A stretch of DNA of 40,956 nucleotides. It comes from Dissophora ornata. Its lineage: Eukaryota > Mortierellomycota > Mortierellomycetes > Mortierellales > Mortierellaceae. The stretch covers positions 1 through 40,956 of the forward strand of contig MU616803.1 of the NCBI GenBank assembly GCA_025201705.1, written 5' to 3'. Within the stretch, counting starts at the first letter, position 1; each line of letters starts with the position of its first letter. The position numbers and the translations under genes were made by a program. The notes beneath the pieces are model-generated. The model was not told where the DNA came from. It saw only the letters and a program-made list of their open reading frames with translations, and made no database searches. Shown here piece by piece: positions 11,595 to 21,911 of this stretch.

Positions 11595-11959
11595 GCAAAC
11601 TATAGAGAGGGAGCGGTCATGAGATAAAGCGCTTTTTGACATATTATCTTCGCTCGGGAGATTGAGTGCATGCCACCGTCATGAGTTGTGGTTCCTGCGT
11701 AGTGGACAAATCCAAGCGCTGTAAATCCTTCAACATCTACACCTGATATTAAGGATATCCAGCCAGCTGTGTCAGGTGTGGTCCCATCTCTTCTTTCACG
11801 TACATGCCTTTTTTTGTGCGTGTGTGTGTTCAAACAGCGCCCGTAGAACACGAACGCGTCGTTTTATTTATTTATTTGCTTTTCCACTTTCTCCTACCTA
11901 CGTTCTTGACGCGTCCATCCATTTCCACCTTGCACGCACATTTGTAATATAATACAACC
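11595..11959. promoter_or_regulatory. Intergenic: HEM2 3' end and P1 promoter
   Basis: 365 bp without a gene. It has a TG-repeat (near 11815-11830), TTTATTTATTTATTTG near 11861, a CT-rich stretch and TAATATAATACAACC directly before the P1 ATG. I see no clear poly(A) hexamer for HEM2. Confidence 0.4.
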
Positions 11960-13342
11960 ATGGCATATGAATGCGCAGCAATTATTGATCACCAACAGTT
12001 CATCGGGACGCTGGCAGGTCGCGAAACCGTCCAGATCCTCAACCATGGACCTACAGGAACGAGATACATTCCTGTGTCGGAAATCCGACAGGTGTATCCA
12101 GGTATGATCCGTATGGAGGTCGAGGGGGAATTAGTCATTCAGAATACCGGATTCCCATCACTCCCTGCCCACTTCAGTGGTGGCAAGACGAGGGGGGCTG
12201 GGAGAGGAAGGATGGATGCAAGAAATTTGCGCAAGAGAGATAGCGACCAGGAAGACATGGATCGATCACTGGAATGGATTGAATGTTATCCAGGCAAGAC
12301 CATTGTAGTCGTCATCGATATCAGCTCTCATATTATCGTACCCAAGTCCAACTCACCGAGCAGCTTGGGTGAATCATATTTCTCTGAGGAGTACTGGAAC
12401 ACATTTCATGAAGAGATGAGAACAATGTTCTCTGAACAGCGCGCAAAGCTAAAAACCGCCCTGAACGATGAGTTGAAGTCGCTTCAGAAACGCCTTAAAG
12501 CCGACCGTGCCGCCAAAGAAAGTGAATCGAATCCCAAAAAACGTCAGGCGAATAGAACTTTTGACGTCAAAAAGGAAACAGACAAGGAGGATGGAGACCT
12601 GGAACCTGGACGCCGTCGTCGTCGCAGCCCCTCGAACCATTCTGACGCTCTGTCTTCATGCCTCATGGCTTCAAGTGAGTCGTGTTCAGGAATTGAGAAC
12701 TCGCCGTCGCCAGGTCCAAAGCTGTCTAATCCAGACTTTAAATCCCCTTCACAGTACAGCGAATGTGATCGAGAGCCACGAAGCGAGTCGGAGGATGACC
12801 GCGTATATGAGGACGATGATGGAAGTGCTGAGGAGCAAGTAATACCGGATGATGACACACAGGATCCTGATGGACCATTTTTGTCGCGATTACACATTAT
12901 CAGAGATGAAGTTGAAACTGAGCACAGCGTTGTTGAGATTAAGCTCAGAATGGTGCACTCCAATGACGTGGAAATGTTCAAGGAATTCCTGATGGATACG
13001 GATGAGTACCACGGTGCGCGCTTCAGACTCACCCTGGACTGGACATGGAGTTGTTCGGACCTCGAGAAGTTGGAGGAGTTAATAAGGCAGTTCGAGGTCG
13101 TGGAACTCTACATGAACTGCTGCCAAAACATAATCGCCCTGAACTATGACAGCTCGGAAAAGAACCCATGGGACACTATGATGAACTTCTTGTATACAGT
13201 GGAAACCATACGGGCGATTCATTTAGACAACGTGCCTGAGAACGTAAAGACCTCCTTGATTGAGCTCGCAGATGGTGTGGAGCATTTGAGCTCGCTGAGC
13301 ATTAATTCAGACCTTCTGAAAGGGACTGGACCAACAATTTAG
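11960..13342 (+). CDS. P1: short member of an unrecognised three-gene family
   Basis: Single exon, 460 aa; I do not recognise a named family. Residues 1-60 form a small domain with DHQQFIGTLAGRE and HGPTGTRYIPVSEIRQVYPG; P2 has closely matching stretches. A spacer and then WIECYPGKTIVVVID (about residue 110) complete the shared N-terminal module. Residues about 140-185 are a likely coiled coil (YWNTFHEEMRTMFSEQRAKL). A basic/acidic Ser-rich linker follows, with RRRRRSP-like GRRRRRSPSNHSD. The C-terminus aligns with P2 around LTLDWTWSCSDLEKLEEL (near 357) but stops about 100 residues later. It therefore holds only the start of the LRR-like half seen in P2 and P3. No signal peptide or membrane segment. 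A poly(A) hexamer lies at 13463. It could be a truncated copy or a shorter functional form. Confidence 0.8.
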   Translation: MAYECAAIIDHQQFIGTLAGRETVQILNHGPTGTRYIPVSEIRQVYPGMIRMEVEGELVIQNTGFPSLPAHFSGGKTRGAGRGRMDARNLRKRDSDQEDMDRSLEWIECYPGKTIVVVIDISSHIIVPKSNSPSSLGESYFSEEYWNTFHEEMRTMFSEQRAKLKTALNDELKSLQKRLKADRAAKESESNPKKRQANRTFDVKKETDKEDGDLEPGRRRRRSPSNHSDALSSCLMASSESCSGIENSPSPGPKLSNPDFKSPSQYSECDREPRSESEDDRVYEDDDGSAEEQVIPDDDTQDPDGPFLSRLHIIRDEVETEHSVVEIKLRMVHSNDVEMFKEFLMDTDEYHGARFRLTLDWTWSCSDLEKLEELIRQFEVVELYMNCCQNIIALNYDSSEKNPWDTMMNFLYTVETIRAIHLDNVPENVKTSLIELADGVEHLSSLSINSDLLKGTGPTI

Positions 13343-13462
13343 CATCGCGGCGACGTTTTGACCCGTCGAAGCCGTCTAGAGACGACGCAGGCTGGGTTTC
13401 CCCTCAGCACTGCAGTGCTTATTTTTATGCCAATTTAAACTCTACAAGGAGAACAGGTTACA

Positions 13463-13468
13463 AATAAA
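13463..13468 (+). terminator. Poly(A) signal of P1
   Basis: AATAAA about 120 bp after the P1 stop. Confidence 0.45.
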
Positions 13469-13489
13469 CAACGTTCATTATTATTTTAC

Positions 13490-13681
13490 CTATCGATGGC
13501 GGTGCACTATCTGACGTTTCTGAATGAAGGCCGTCATGTATTGTTCAAGTCCAGTGCCTTTACGAGAACGTCCTCTCCAGACGGTCTCGTGAGATATAGG
13601 ATTCTCGTTCAAGATAAGAATGGGCCACGCGTCTTTGAGAGCGTGGACGTGAACGATTTTGTCTTTGATTGAAGACTGCAT
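13490..13681 (-). CDS. Possible small gene or gene remnant between P1 and P2
   Basis: A 63-aa minus-strand frame starts at ATG 13681 and has a balanced protein-like composition: DKIVHVHALKDAWPILIL, then RGRSRKGTGLEQYMTAFIQ. Just upstream on the same strand another stretch reads TYAVFVGSNHNSP and ends at a good donor (GTAAGT, 13713). A CAG acceptor at 13676 would join them across a 38-bp intron, which is short. The 5' stretch has no start codon in frame. This looks like a fragment of a larger protein rather than a complete gene. I do not recognise the family. Confidence 0.3.
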   Translation of the reverse strand: MQSSIKDKIVHVHALKDAWPILILNENPISHETVWRGRSRKGTGLEQYMTAFIQKRQIVHRHR

Positions 13682-13974
13682 TCTACTACACAAGGGTAAC
13701 GTACTCTACTTACCGGCGAGTTGTGGTTGCTACCAACAAAAACCGCGTACGTCTTTACCACGTAACTGTCTTGTAACTGTGGCTACAAATGTGGGACGAT
13801 ACCGTGTGGTGTCGTTCTCTTCACTTCTGTGTCCAGAAAAGCTTTTTCAAGTCGCGCGTGTGGCACGGAGAACGCGTCTCCATTGTTTTTTTTCCTTATT
13901 TTCCTCGTTTCCTCCCTTCACCTCATTCTCTTATTCAAACAACCAATTCCACACATACACACAGCCATATCGAC

Positions 13975-16900
13975 ATGTCAGAACAGCAGTCAATATTATT
14001 CGACCATCAAGAGTTCATCGGAACCACCGCGGGTCCGCAAGCTATTCCCATCCGTATACATGGACCCACTAGAACGAGATACATCCCCTTCAAGAGCATC
14101 CACAGGGCCTTTCCAGCTATGAAATACTTGGAGCTCGATGGGGTGAGGATTGAACCCAGTATTGGATTCATATCCGTCCCTGCCAGCGGTGGCAAAGATG
14201 GTGATGGTGACCAAAGGATGGAAGCGACGAGGGGTGCGCTAGATGGGGACAAACCTATCCTTTGCGGCAAGATACTCGAGAAAGACGAGGAGCTAAATGA
14301 AAACAGGCATGGCGAGCTGAGATGGATTCCTTATCAGCCTGGCAGAGTCATCGCTGTAGTGCTTGAGTCCATTTCGTCTACAAGATCAACGTCGCAGAAG
14401 CAATCGCTTCACCAGCAGCAACAACTGCCACCACAACAAGAACGCGCCTCCTCTCCCTGTCGCATTTCGAGCGCGAGCCGATCACGCTCACCGCCTCAGC
14501 CTGCCTCGCAACCACATCTTGGCTCCCATACACCCGTTAGATCGAACTGTGGTTCGGATGTCGGATTGGACGCTAGTGTCGGATTGGACGCTGGCTCAGA
14601 CTCTGGCTCGAATGCAGGCTCAACCTCCAGCTCACACCGTTCGCGATCGATCAAAAGGACTCTCCCCAAAGACTACTGGGATACTCTCCGATCAAAGGTG
14701 GCAGACTTGCTTGCCCATCAACGCATCGAGCTGATGCAGGAAATGAAGTCGGAGGTGGCCAAAATTATGCTCGCCGCTGTCCCTAGATCCAACCTCGACA
14801 TTATTGAGATCGAATCAAACATAGACACAGACACGGAAGGGAATTCAGTTATGACTACGGAAACAAGTAAGGCAGGGGTGGATTTGCCTGACGCAAACAT
14901 AGGGAAATTGACATCGCCCTCCCGGGAGGGGCCCAATACTACTAAAGAAAGTCAAAAGAAGCAAGTGAGCATGGACATTTCCAATCCTCTTAGTGGATCA
15001 GATTTGTCTTCAGCTCCTCCGACTTCGACTGGTTCATCTAGTAGTACTCACTCGCCTGGCCCAGAGAAATCTGGCTCCGATTCTGGCTCTGAGTATCAGC
15101 CGCCAGGCTCCCGCCCACCAGTCACTCGGAAGGTAAGCTCTTGTCGATCTACCCCCAATCTTCGCATACTTCTCAATCACCAAACTCTTAGCCATCTAAT
15201 TCTCGGCTACCTAATTCTCGGCTACCTAATTCTTGACCATCTTATCATTAGTCTTCCAGCTCTCGCCATAAAAAGCATTTGCGTGATCTGGATAATAATG
15301 CCGATCATAGTAACGCTGACGATTCTGCGGCGCATGTTGAAAAACACCGTCCGCAAGTCAAGCATGCAAGGATCGATTCCATACAGACCTCGGCACACTC
15401 AAGTGCCACCGTAACCAGGGACCAAAGCCATACGAGAGCAAACGAGGGTGAGCAGAGTCGCTCTACAGGCCATCTTTCGGGTTCAAAAGCAAATGACACC
15501 CCATTTCAAGACACTGAAGTGCATTCAACTGTTATGGATGAGCGCCATTCCAGAGTTGACAAAGAGCTTTCTAGAAATCAAAACGAGCGTCCACAGGTGG
15601 AACGAGGGCGCTTGAAGGACGAATATAAGATACATAGGCGCCCAGTTGATCTCCCAAGAGGCCGACAGCCTTTGAGACACAACGAGGAGCACTCGGACAG
15701 GGATGAACACCCCAGGGACCGAGAGCCCTGGAAACTCGCTGAAGACCGGTTGAAGAGCATGTCCGAGCGCCAGAGAGACCGACAGCAATTGAGGCGCACT
15801 GAAGACCACCCCAGAGACAAGTCCGCAAACGCAAGCCGTAGAGAGCGCATTAGCGACCTTGCCAATCGAGAAAGACAACCCGATAACCGTCCAATGAGCG
15901 AATACGGCAGTCGAAGGGACTCACATGACACCAAACAAGCCAGGTCTGAAAGCAAGGAGCGGAGACGATTTGAACCATACAGACCAGATATGTCCAAGAG
16001 GAGGTTCTCGGGCGACCAGGGTCAGAGGATGCCAATGCAGGGGGGTGTTAGGCGAGAAAGTACTCAAGCGGGAGCTTGTCGCGAACAAAAGGAATCTTTT
16101 GAAGCTCGCCTTGCCAGTTTTGTGACACTCCGAAATGGTACTGTGACGAGGAATCAGGAGGTGAAACTGGCGCTGACGAATTCACAGGATGTGACAAAGT
16201 TCTGCAGGCTCTTGTGCGCGAAAGAGTATGTCGGCGCGTTGCTCCATCTCACTTTAGATTGGAACTGGAGGCCTTCTGATATGAAGCAATTAGTGGATGT
16301 GATCAAGTTCAGACGCTCGACGATCAGGGATCTCACCCTGAACTGCGGTTATGTCGCAGGCCAGGACAGCGACGAAGCGAACTCGAGTCGATGGGACCAA
16401 GTCGCGGTCATTTTTCATGCGAAGTGTCTCCGACATCTTCATCTTCTCGGCGTGCCTGACATTATAACGATGTCCAACTCTCATCTCCCAATGGACATGT
16501 CTACGTTGGAAACGCTGCGTTTTCGGATTGACCCCGGAGATCTTGGCTTCAAGGGCTACAAGTTTCATGAAATGATCAAGCGCGCAAGGGGTCTTCGGCG
16601 CCTCACCCTGGACTGCCCCGCATGGAAGTGCTTTGAAATTTTAAAGCAACTCAGGGTGGATTTCGAGAGCGTGAAAGGCCAGAGCCCAAGGTTCACGGAT
16701 ATCGAGTTCAAACATGGCAATCATTCCGTGATTTGCGCCATGATAGATCGCGCCACGGCTGAGTTTCAAGAGTTTAAACTCCAAATTACAAGCGAACTGC
16801 TGGGCCAGATCCAGTGGGTAGATTTCTTCAAGTCGAGCTTGCTCCGGCAGCTGACGACGTTGGACCTCGACTCTTGCCGTGGCGAAGGATGGGTTTCAGA

Positions 16901-17423
16901 AGTTCTTCGGTGGATCAAGCACGAGGGCCGACGCAGTCAATCGACACTGAGGACTCTGCACTTGGACTGCCAGATCATTAAAAACGCAAGTCGCTCCAGA
17001 GACCTTTGCGAATTGATCACCTTGACCAGAGGAAACTTGGAGAGACTCCGGCTCAACGGATTGTATTTTGAAAAGACAAATCAGGGTCGCGTTGAAGTTG
17101 AAGAGGGAGAGTTGGAAGATGGGGAAGTCCGAGTGGATTCAGGTGACAGACAAAGCTCTCGAGAGTGGACCGTGTTCTTTCAGGCTCTAAATTTCAAGAC
17201 GCTGAAGATGCTCCATATTGAGAAAGGGAATCTTGGAAACGAGGACTTGGCATTATTGGTGGAAACCATGCCCATTGTGAAGCATAAAAGGTTGCGCGTG
17301 CAGCTGAGCGCTACATTTGTGACAGAGGTGGGCAGAAAGGCGTTGGAGGTGGGTGCCGAGGCGAAAGGGTGGATTACCAACGTAGTGATCGCCGATTCTC
17401 GCCAACGGCCATATTCGCGATAG
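13975..17423 (+). CDS. P2: long family member, N-terminal module plus LRR-like C-terminal half
   Basis: Two exons, 13975-15132 and 15252-17423, close in phase and give 1109 aa. The start is set by homology to P1: DHQEFIGTTAG and HGPTRTRYIPFKSIHRAFP match P1 residues 10-48, and WIPYQPGRVIAVV matches the second N-terminal motif. Residues about 225-240 (KDYWDTLRSKVADLLAHQRI) match the P1 coiled coil. A very long disordered linker follows: Ser/Gly/Asp-rich in exon 1, then Arg/Asp/Glu-rich in exon 2 (RDEHPRDREPWKLAEDRL), resembling RD/RE-rich nuclear proteins. From about residue 690 leucine-rich, LRR-like repeats run to the end: LTLDWNWRPSDMKQLVDV, IRDLTLNC, LRHLHLLGV, LETLRFRI, LRRLTLDCP, LRTLHLDCQ. 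No membrane segment. It is convergent with P3, with stops 62 bp apart. Function unknown; LRR scaffolding or recognition is inference. Confidence 0.83.
15188..15240 (+). repeat. 15-bp tandem repeat inside the P2 intron
   Basis: CTAATTCTCGGCTAC is repeated about three times, the last copy diverged, within the 119-bp intron of P2. It contributes to the pyrimidine content before the acceptor at 15250-15251. Confidence 0.75.
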
Positions 17424-17445
17424 CCACAACGTCATATCATAAATT

Positions 17446-17451
17446 TTTATT
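17446..17451 (-). terminator. Poly(A) signal of P3
   Basis: AATAAA on the minus strand, 35 bp after the P3 stop, in the 62-bp space between the convergent stops of P2 and P3. Transcripts of the two genes probably overlap at their 3' ends. Confidence 0.5.
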
Positions 17452-17485
17452 GTCATAAATCATTAAAGGATTACATTGCATTCTT

Positions 17486-20400
17486 TCACTTGTGCACAAC
17501 AACGCTACTCAACAGCCTGAGCGCCATTGATGTCGACTCCTGATACATGTCTGGATCCTGACTACCGCTGCCACCGCTGTTACCACTACCAATACCCCGA
17601 CTCGACCGCCTCTGCTGAATGAACGAAACCCTTTCCATGGCTGGGAAGTTCGAGCTTCCCAATGCTTCGATCCACTCGTTCGGTTCTGCGCAAGATATGA
17701 CCAACGACGTTAACTTCTCACCAATACAATTGATGTAGTCGACCCAATACATCGCCCGCTCGGGATCCAACCTGAACGACTGGTCCACAATCAACTGGTA
17801 CTCTTGCAGGTTCGAGTTGTTGATCACAAAACTCAACTCCCTCAGTATGCCTTCGTCCACATCCAAGCAGGTCTGGTACAGATGTGTCAGGCGCGGGCCT
17901 CCCGGAGCAGACAGGGCCGCTTCGCGAAGAGCTGCCGAATGGGCAGGTCGCCATTTCTGAGAGTCGATCCGGAGCTTGGTCAGCTTGGAACCGTACATTT
18001 CCAGCACCTGCACCAAGACGTCATCGCTAATCTTCATCTGCATCAGCTCGAGAGACAAGAGGTGAGGGGTACGGATATCTGGTGTATAGAGTTGGTTCTC
18101 ACCACGGTATAGGCAGACTTTCTTGAGACGGCAAGATCGGTTGGTGGTGACACTAGCGCGGACTGCCTCGTAGATGGTTGAGAACTCGGAGACGTAACAT
18201 GAAACCTTGAGTTCTGTTAGGTTACGGTTTCTGGCAATGAGATCAATGAGCGGACTACAGTCATTATAACTGGTGGTGCGGGAGCTGATGTGCAGTGAGG
18301 AGATGCAGTCTGTGGACTTGAGGAGGTGGCTATAGGCCGTTAGACTTGGAAGAACGAGGTCCATGCTAACCAGGGCTTGGTCTTGTTCGAACTGAGCTGT
18401 CAGAATCTCATCCTTGCTGGCCTCGAGCGTAAGTTTGGAGAGAGGGCATCGATCCGAGGCGACCTGTCTGAGTGCTTTGTAGGCTTCGTTGACATTGCTG
18501 CAGCCCAGAGTCAGGTCCGTGAGATGAGGGCTCATCTGCAGCAGTTCAACTATTTTAGCGTGATCCTTCTTCCAGTCAATCTCGTCCGTGATCTTGAGCA
18601 CTCTAATTTCGTTTGCCCGTGTCTCGACAGCTGAGCGTCGGAAGAATCCAGTATAGCCTGAGAGTGAGAACGATCGAATCTTGATGTTATTCAGGATTTG
18701 CCACAGGGGCTCGGCGCGCTTGTTGCGGTTTAGAAGCTCTGCCGCAGAGTTGGATGCTGTACATGTCAACTCGAGTGCCGAGACGTTCGATCGGTTGATA
18801 GTGTCTCTCAAAGCCTTCGCGTCGGTATAAGCGATTTCCCACTTCAACTTCAACTTCAGCTCCTGCACAAATTTCGCACGCTCAAGCGCTCTGTAAAACT
18901 GAGCAGCGACCGCGGGAGAGGACAAAGAAACCTCGACGCGTCCGTGATGCTCATCAAATGATCCGCCGTTGACCGTCATGAGCTCCTCCAGCTCTTTCAT
19001 CGCCAAGGTGTTGTACGTTTCGCGGTAATGATCCAAACAGACCCACTTGACGTGACCCTCGCTGGTCACAACTCTATACAAATTGCCGAGCACACGGTCC
19101 TCGTCCTTGTTTCTCAAAAACGCCGTCATTCGCCTCAAGTCGGCGCCATCCAACGCCTCAACCATGTCCTCCTCGTGTCTGACGCCAGGCTGGCCTACTT
19201 GGTTCTTGCTCGAGATTGCCTGCAGGAATTCGATCGCCTGATTCACGTTCGGTTCAATGCTGTGATTGTCCAGCGAATTCTTGAGCGTGCGCATGGACTC
19301 TCCAGCGCGCAAGGGTACCAATGCTGGCACAGCGAATCCAGCTACAGTGACTCCATATTTGAGCATCTGCAGCAGTTTGAGCACATAGTGCCCGTATCTC
19401 CTAAAGAACTCTGCGGGTCTCTCCAGTTCATATCCTTCATGTTTCGCTAGATGAATGTGGTGTTGAATCTTGCTCTGGCTCGACTTCGTATGCTCGCCGC
19501 ACTCGCATAAAAAGTGCAGCTTGAATTTATTCCTGGTCAGATCCTCCGAGTCCCACGCGACAGTGTTGCTAGGCAAGATCACAAAGAGTCTTGGAATCGG
19601 ATGCTCATGCATCTCGTAGCTCTGCACCAAAATTGCCTGAACACGGTTCTGGATGATAGCGAGACGATCGAGCGACCGTTGTTGCATCTCGAGCATGGTA
19701 TGTTGCATATCTATCATGCGTTCCTGAAGATCTTGGTTCTTGGCCATCTCGATTTCGAGGTTGCTGAAATGCTGACGGAAATCCTCCTTGACGACGTTGG
19801 CCTGTTCGGTCTGGCCCGCCCGGATGTGCTGGAGAAATGTGTTGTAGAGCATGACGGATTTACGGAATTTAGATTTGGCGTCTTCGGTCGAGATACGAAA
19901 TTTCTGTTGCTGTTGAAGAAAGGAATCAGTGTCGGATGCTGGAATTGGGGGTGGTGCGAGCAGCGGGGGTGCTTGTTGCTGTTGACGTTCTTGCTGTTGC
20001 AGGCGCTCTTTTTCTTGTTGCCGTTTGGCTAGTCGTCGTTGTTGTGACGCTGTTGTTGTTGTTGTGTTCGATACTTTTGTCGGTTCTACAGGCTGTTCGA
20101 CTGGTGTTGGCTGCTGTTGACGCTTGACTTGTCGTCGTTGGCGCAGTGGTGGCACTATTACTTCTTCCTTTTGAGGTGGCGGTGTCTCTTCTTGTTGATG
20201 CTGCTGATGCATTATTAATTCATGATGAAGCTGTTCCTCCTTTTGAAGCAACTCCTGCTGAAGAAGCTTCTCTTGTTCTTGTGCCTGCCGATCCACAGGC
20301 GACTCCTGCCGTCTGGCTGGTCGCCGTTGTCGAAGAGGTGGAATTGCCACCTGTACTGGTTTTCTAGACTGCTGTTGTGGCTGTGGCTGTGGCTGTGGCT

Positions 20401-20966
20401 GCTCATCTCTTAGAAGCTCCTGACGCAGAAGTTGCTCTTGTTCTAGTAGTTCTTTTGGTAGCAGTAGCTCCAGCTGTTGTTGCTGTTTCCTTTGGCGCGT
20501 CCTTGGATTAGAGACACGAGGAGGTCGTGTTGGCTTCTCCTTTACGGCTGTAATATTATTGTTCATAAGGCTGATCGGGTCTGGTGTTGAACGCGCTGAA
20601 CTATGAGCTCCTAGAACAATCACGTCCATGACCGTTCCTGGCATATATGGAACGCGAAGTGGGTGCAACCTATGCAGGTAGATGATATAACTGCATTTAG
20701 CGCCAAGCTAATGAAAAGTGACACGAAACCCTCCCCTTTGTATATCTTGAGGCTAACGCTTACTTGTTTCCCTCATTATCCACCATGAATCCCAAGGCAC
20801 GCTTCCCGCATTGGATGCGAGCAGCGCCGGCAAAGATGTCCTGGATATCATGTAAGAGGACAAACGGTTGTCCTTGTGTCTGGGGTGTGCCTGGTCTCGC
20901 CATAACCTCTACGGCATTGTCTCCCAGTTGGATTGTTTGCCATAGCTCGCCACTGTCGCTTGACAT
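17486..20966 (-). CDS. P3: diverged long family member with Gln-rich linker and LRR-like half
   Basis: Two exons, 20966-20764 and 20669-17486, close in phase and give 1128 aa. Exon 1 gives a short N-terminal module (RPGTPQTQGQPFVLLHDIQD) and the junction yields LRVPYMPGTVMDVIVL, matching P1/P2 motif 2. Residues about 95-290 are Gln/Pro/Glu-rich with a repeated basic motif (PPLRQRRPARRQ, PPLRQRRQVKRQ, QQRRLAKRQQ). A coiled coil (300-400) is followed by PRLFVILPSNT (about 426), CECGEHT and HHIHLAKHEGYELERP (about 456-480), and GNLYRVVTSEGHVKWVCLDH (about 597). LRR-like repeats run from about 640 to 1090, for example HLTDLTLGCSNV and HLLSLELMQMKIS. The CECGEHT to WVCLDH stretch is absent from P1 and P2. 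I believe it recurs in other Mortierella proteins, from memory only. Function unknown. Confidence 0.83.
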
Positions 20967-21911
20967 TTTGGAATGTGAACGCTGTTATATGTGTAATGCT
21001 ATGTAGTGATGGTGGTGGTGGTGGTTAGGGTAACAGTGAAGAAGATGAGGAGGGTCGGGATTAGTGGTGTTGAATGTTAAGAACTGAGAAGGTAAAATTG
21101 AAAATGGTGAACGAGGCGAGAAGAGGGAAAGTAAGGGAAAGAGATGGGAAGAGAGGGAAACGAGAGGGAAGAGAGGGAAGAGAAGTAAACGGGAGGGAAG
21201 CGGGAGGGAAACGAGAGAGAGGAGGATGCAAGAACAAGAAAAAATAACGCGGAAGAGTAGAAAATAGAAATAGGGACAAAGGGACATAGGGGCAATAAGA
21301 AGGAAGAAAAAAAAATAGCCGAGAGGGAGGGAGCCCGATTGCGTGGTGCTGCTGAGGAGATGTTTTCAAATTGAAACGGTAGGCTGTCCTCGCCTCTCTG
21401 TCTGCGACGGGATGTTGATATGGATTGCACGATTGCACTTTTACACGATTACACAAACACAAGCGGAAACACAAACAAACACCAGCCCCTGGACACAACA
21501 AAATCAATGTCTGGAGTGAGCAATCCAGGGGTGTTGCGTGAGAGATGCCTAGGTGTGGCACGCAACCAAAATCACGATAAAGTTTCAACATGAAACAAGG
21601 GTCTGTCTACTAAATTTATTTTGATACACAGAGGAAAGGAATGTGCCATCAAACACCACGAGGGAGGGGCCAACACAGCCACAGCAAAGTTCCCCTGCGT
21701 TGCCATGCACCCCTTCCGGTATTCGCTTGCATTCCAAATGACGTTCAATCGATCATCATCCATTGTGCTGGTTCTTTTTTTATTCAAAAAGGTCGCCTTG
21801 CGAACCGTGCGCCTAACTAAGGTGTCATAACGGAAAGAAAGAGAGAGGAGAATCGCAAAGTGAAAAAAAAAGCCTCGACTCTGACGTTGAAAGTATCCCC
21901 ACTGCAATGTT
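20967..21911. promoter_or_regulatory. GA-rich intergenic region between P3 and tetraspanin
   Basis: 945 bp without a supported gene. About 21060-21320 is almost pure purine on the plus strand (GGGAAGAGAGGGAAACGAG-like units), that is, CT-rich on the P3 strand, as expected for a fungal promoter. A GGT run lies at about 21009-21024. The right part (21.55-21.9 kb) would hold the tetraspanin 3' UTR, with a minus-strand AATAAA at 21615-21620. Confidence 0.45.

Noticed and set aside
15193..15240. Possible CRISPR-like repeat
   Set aside because: Contiguous 15-bp tandem repeat without spacers inside an intron; the genome is eukaryotic.
21020..21035. TTAGGGTAAC, telomere-like hexamer
   Set aside because: Only a single copy inside a GGT-rich run; no array.
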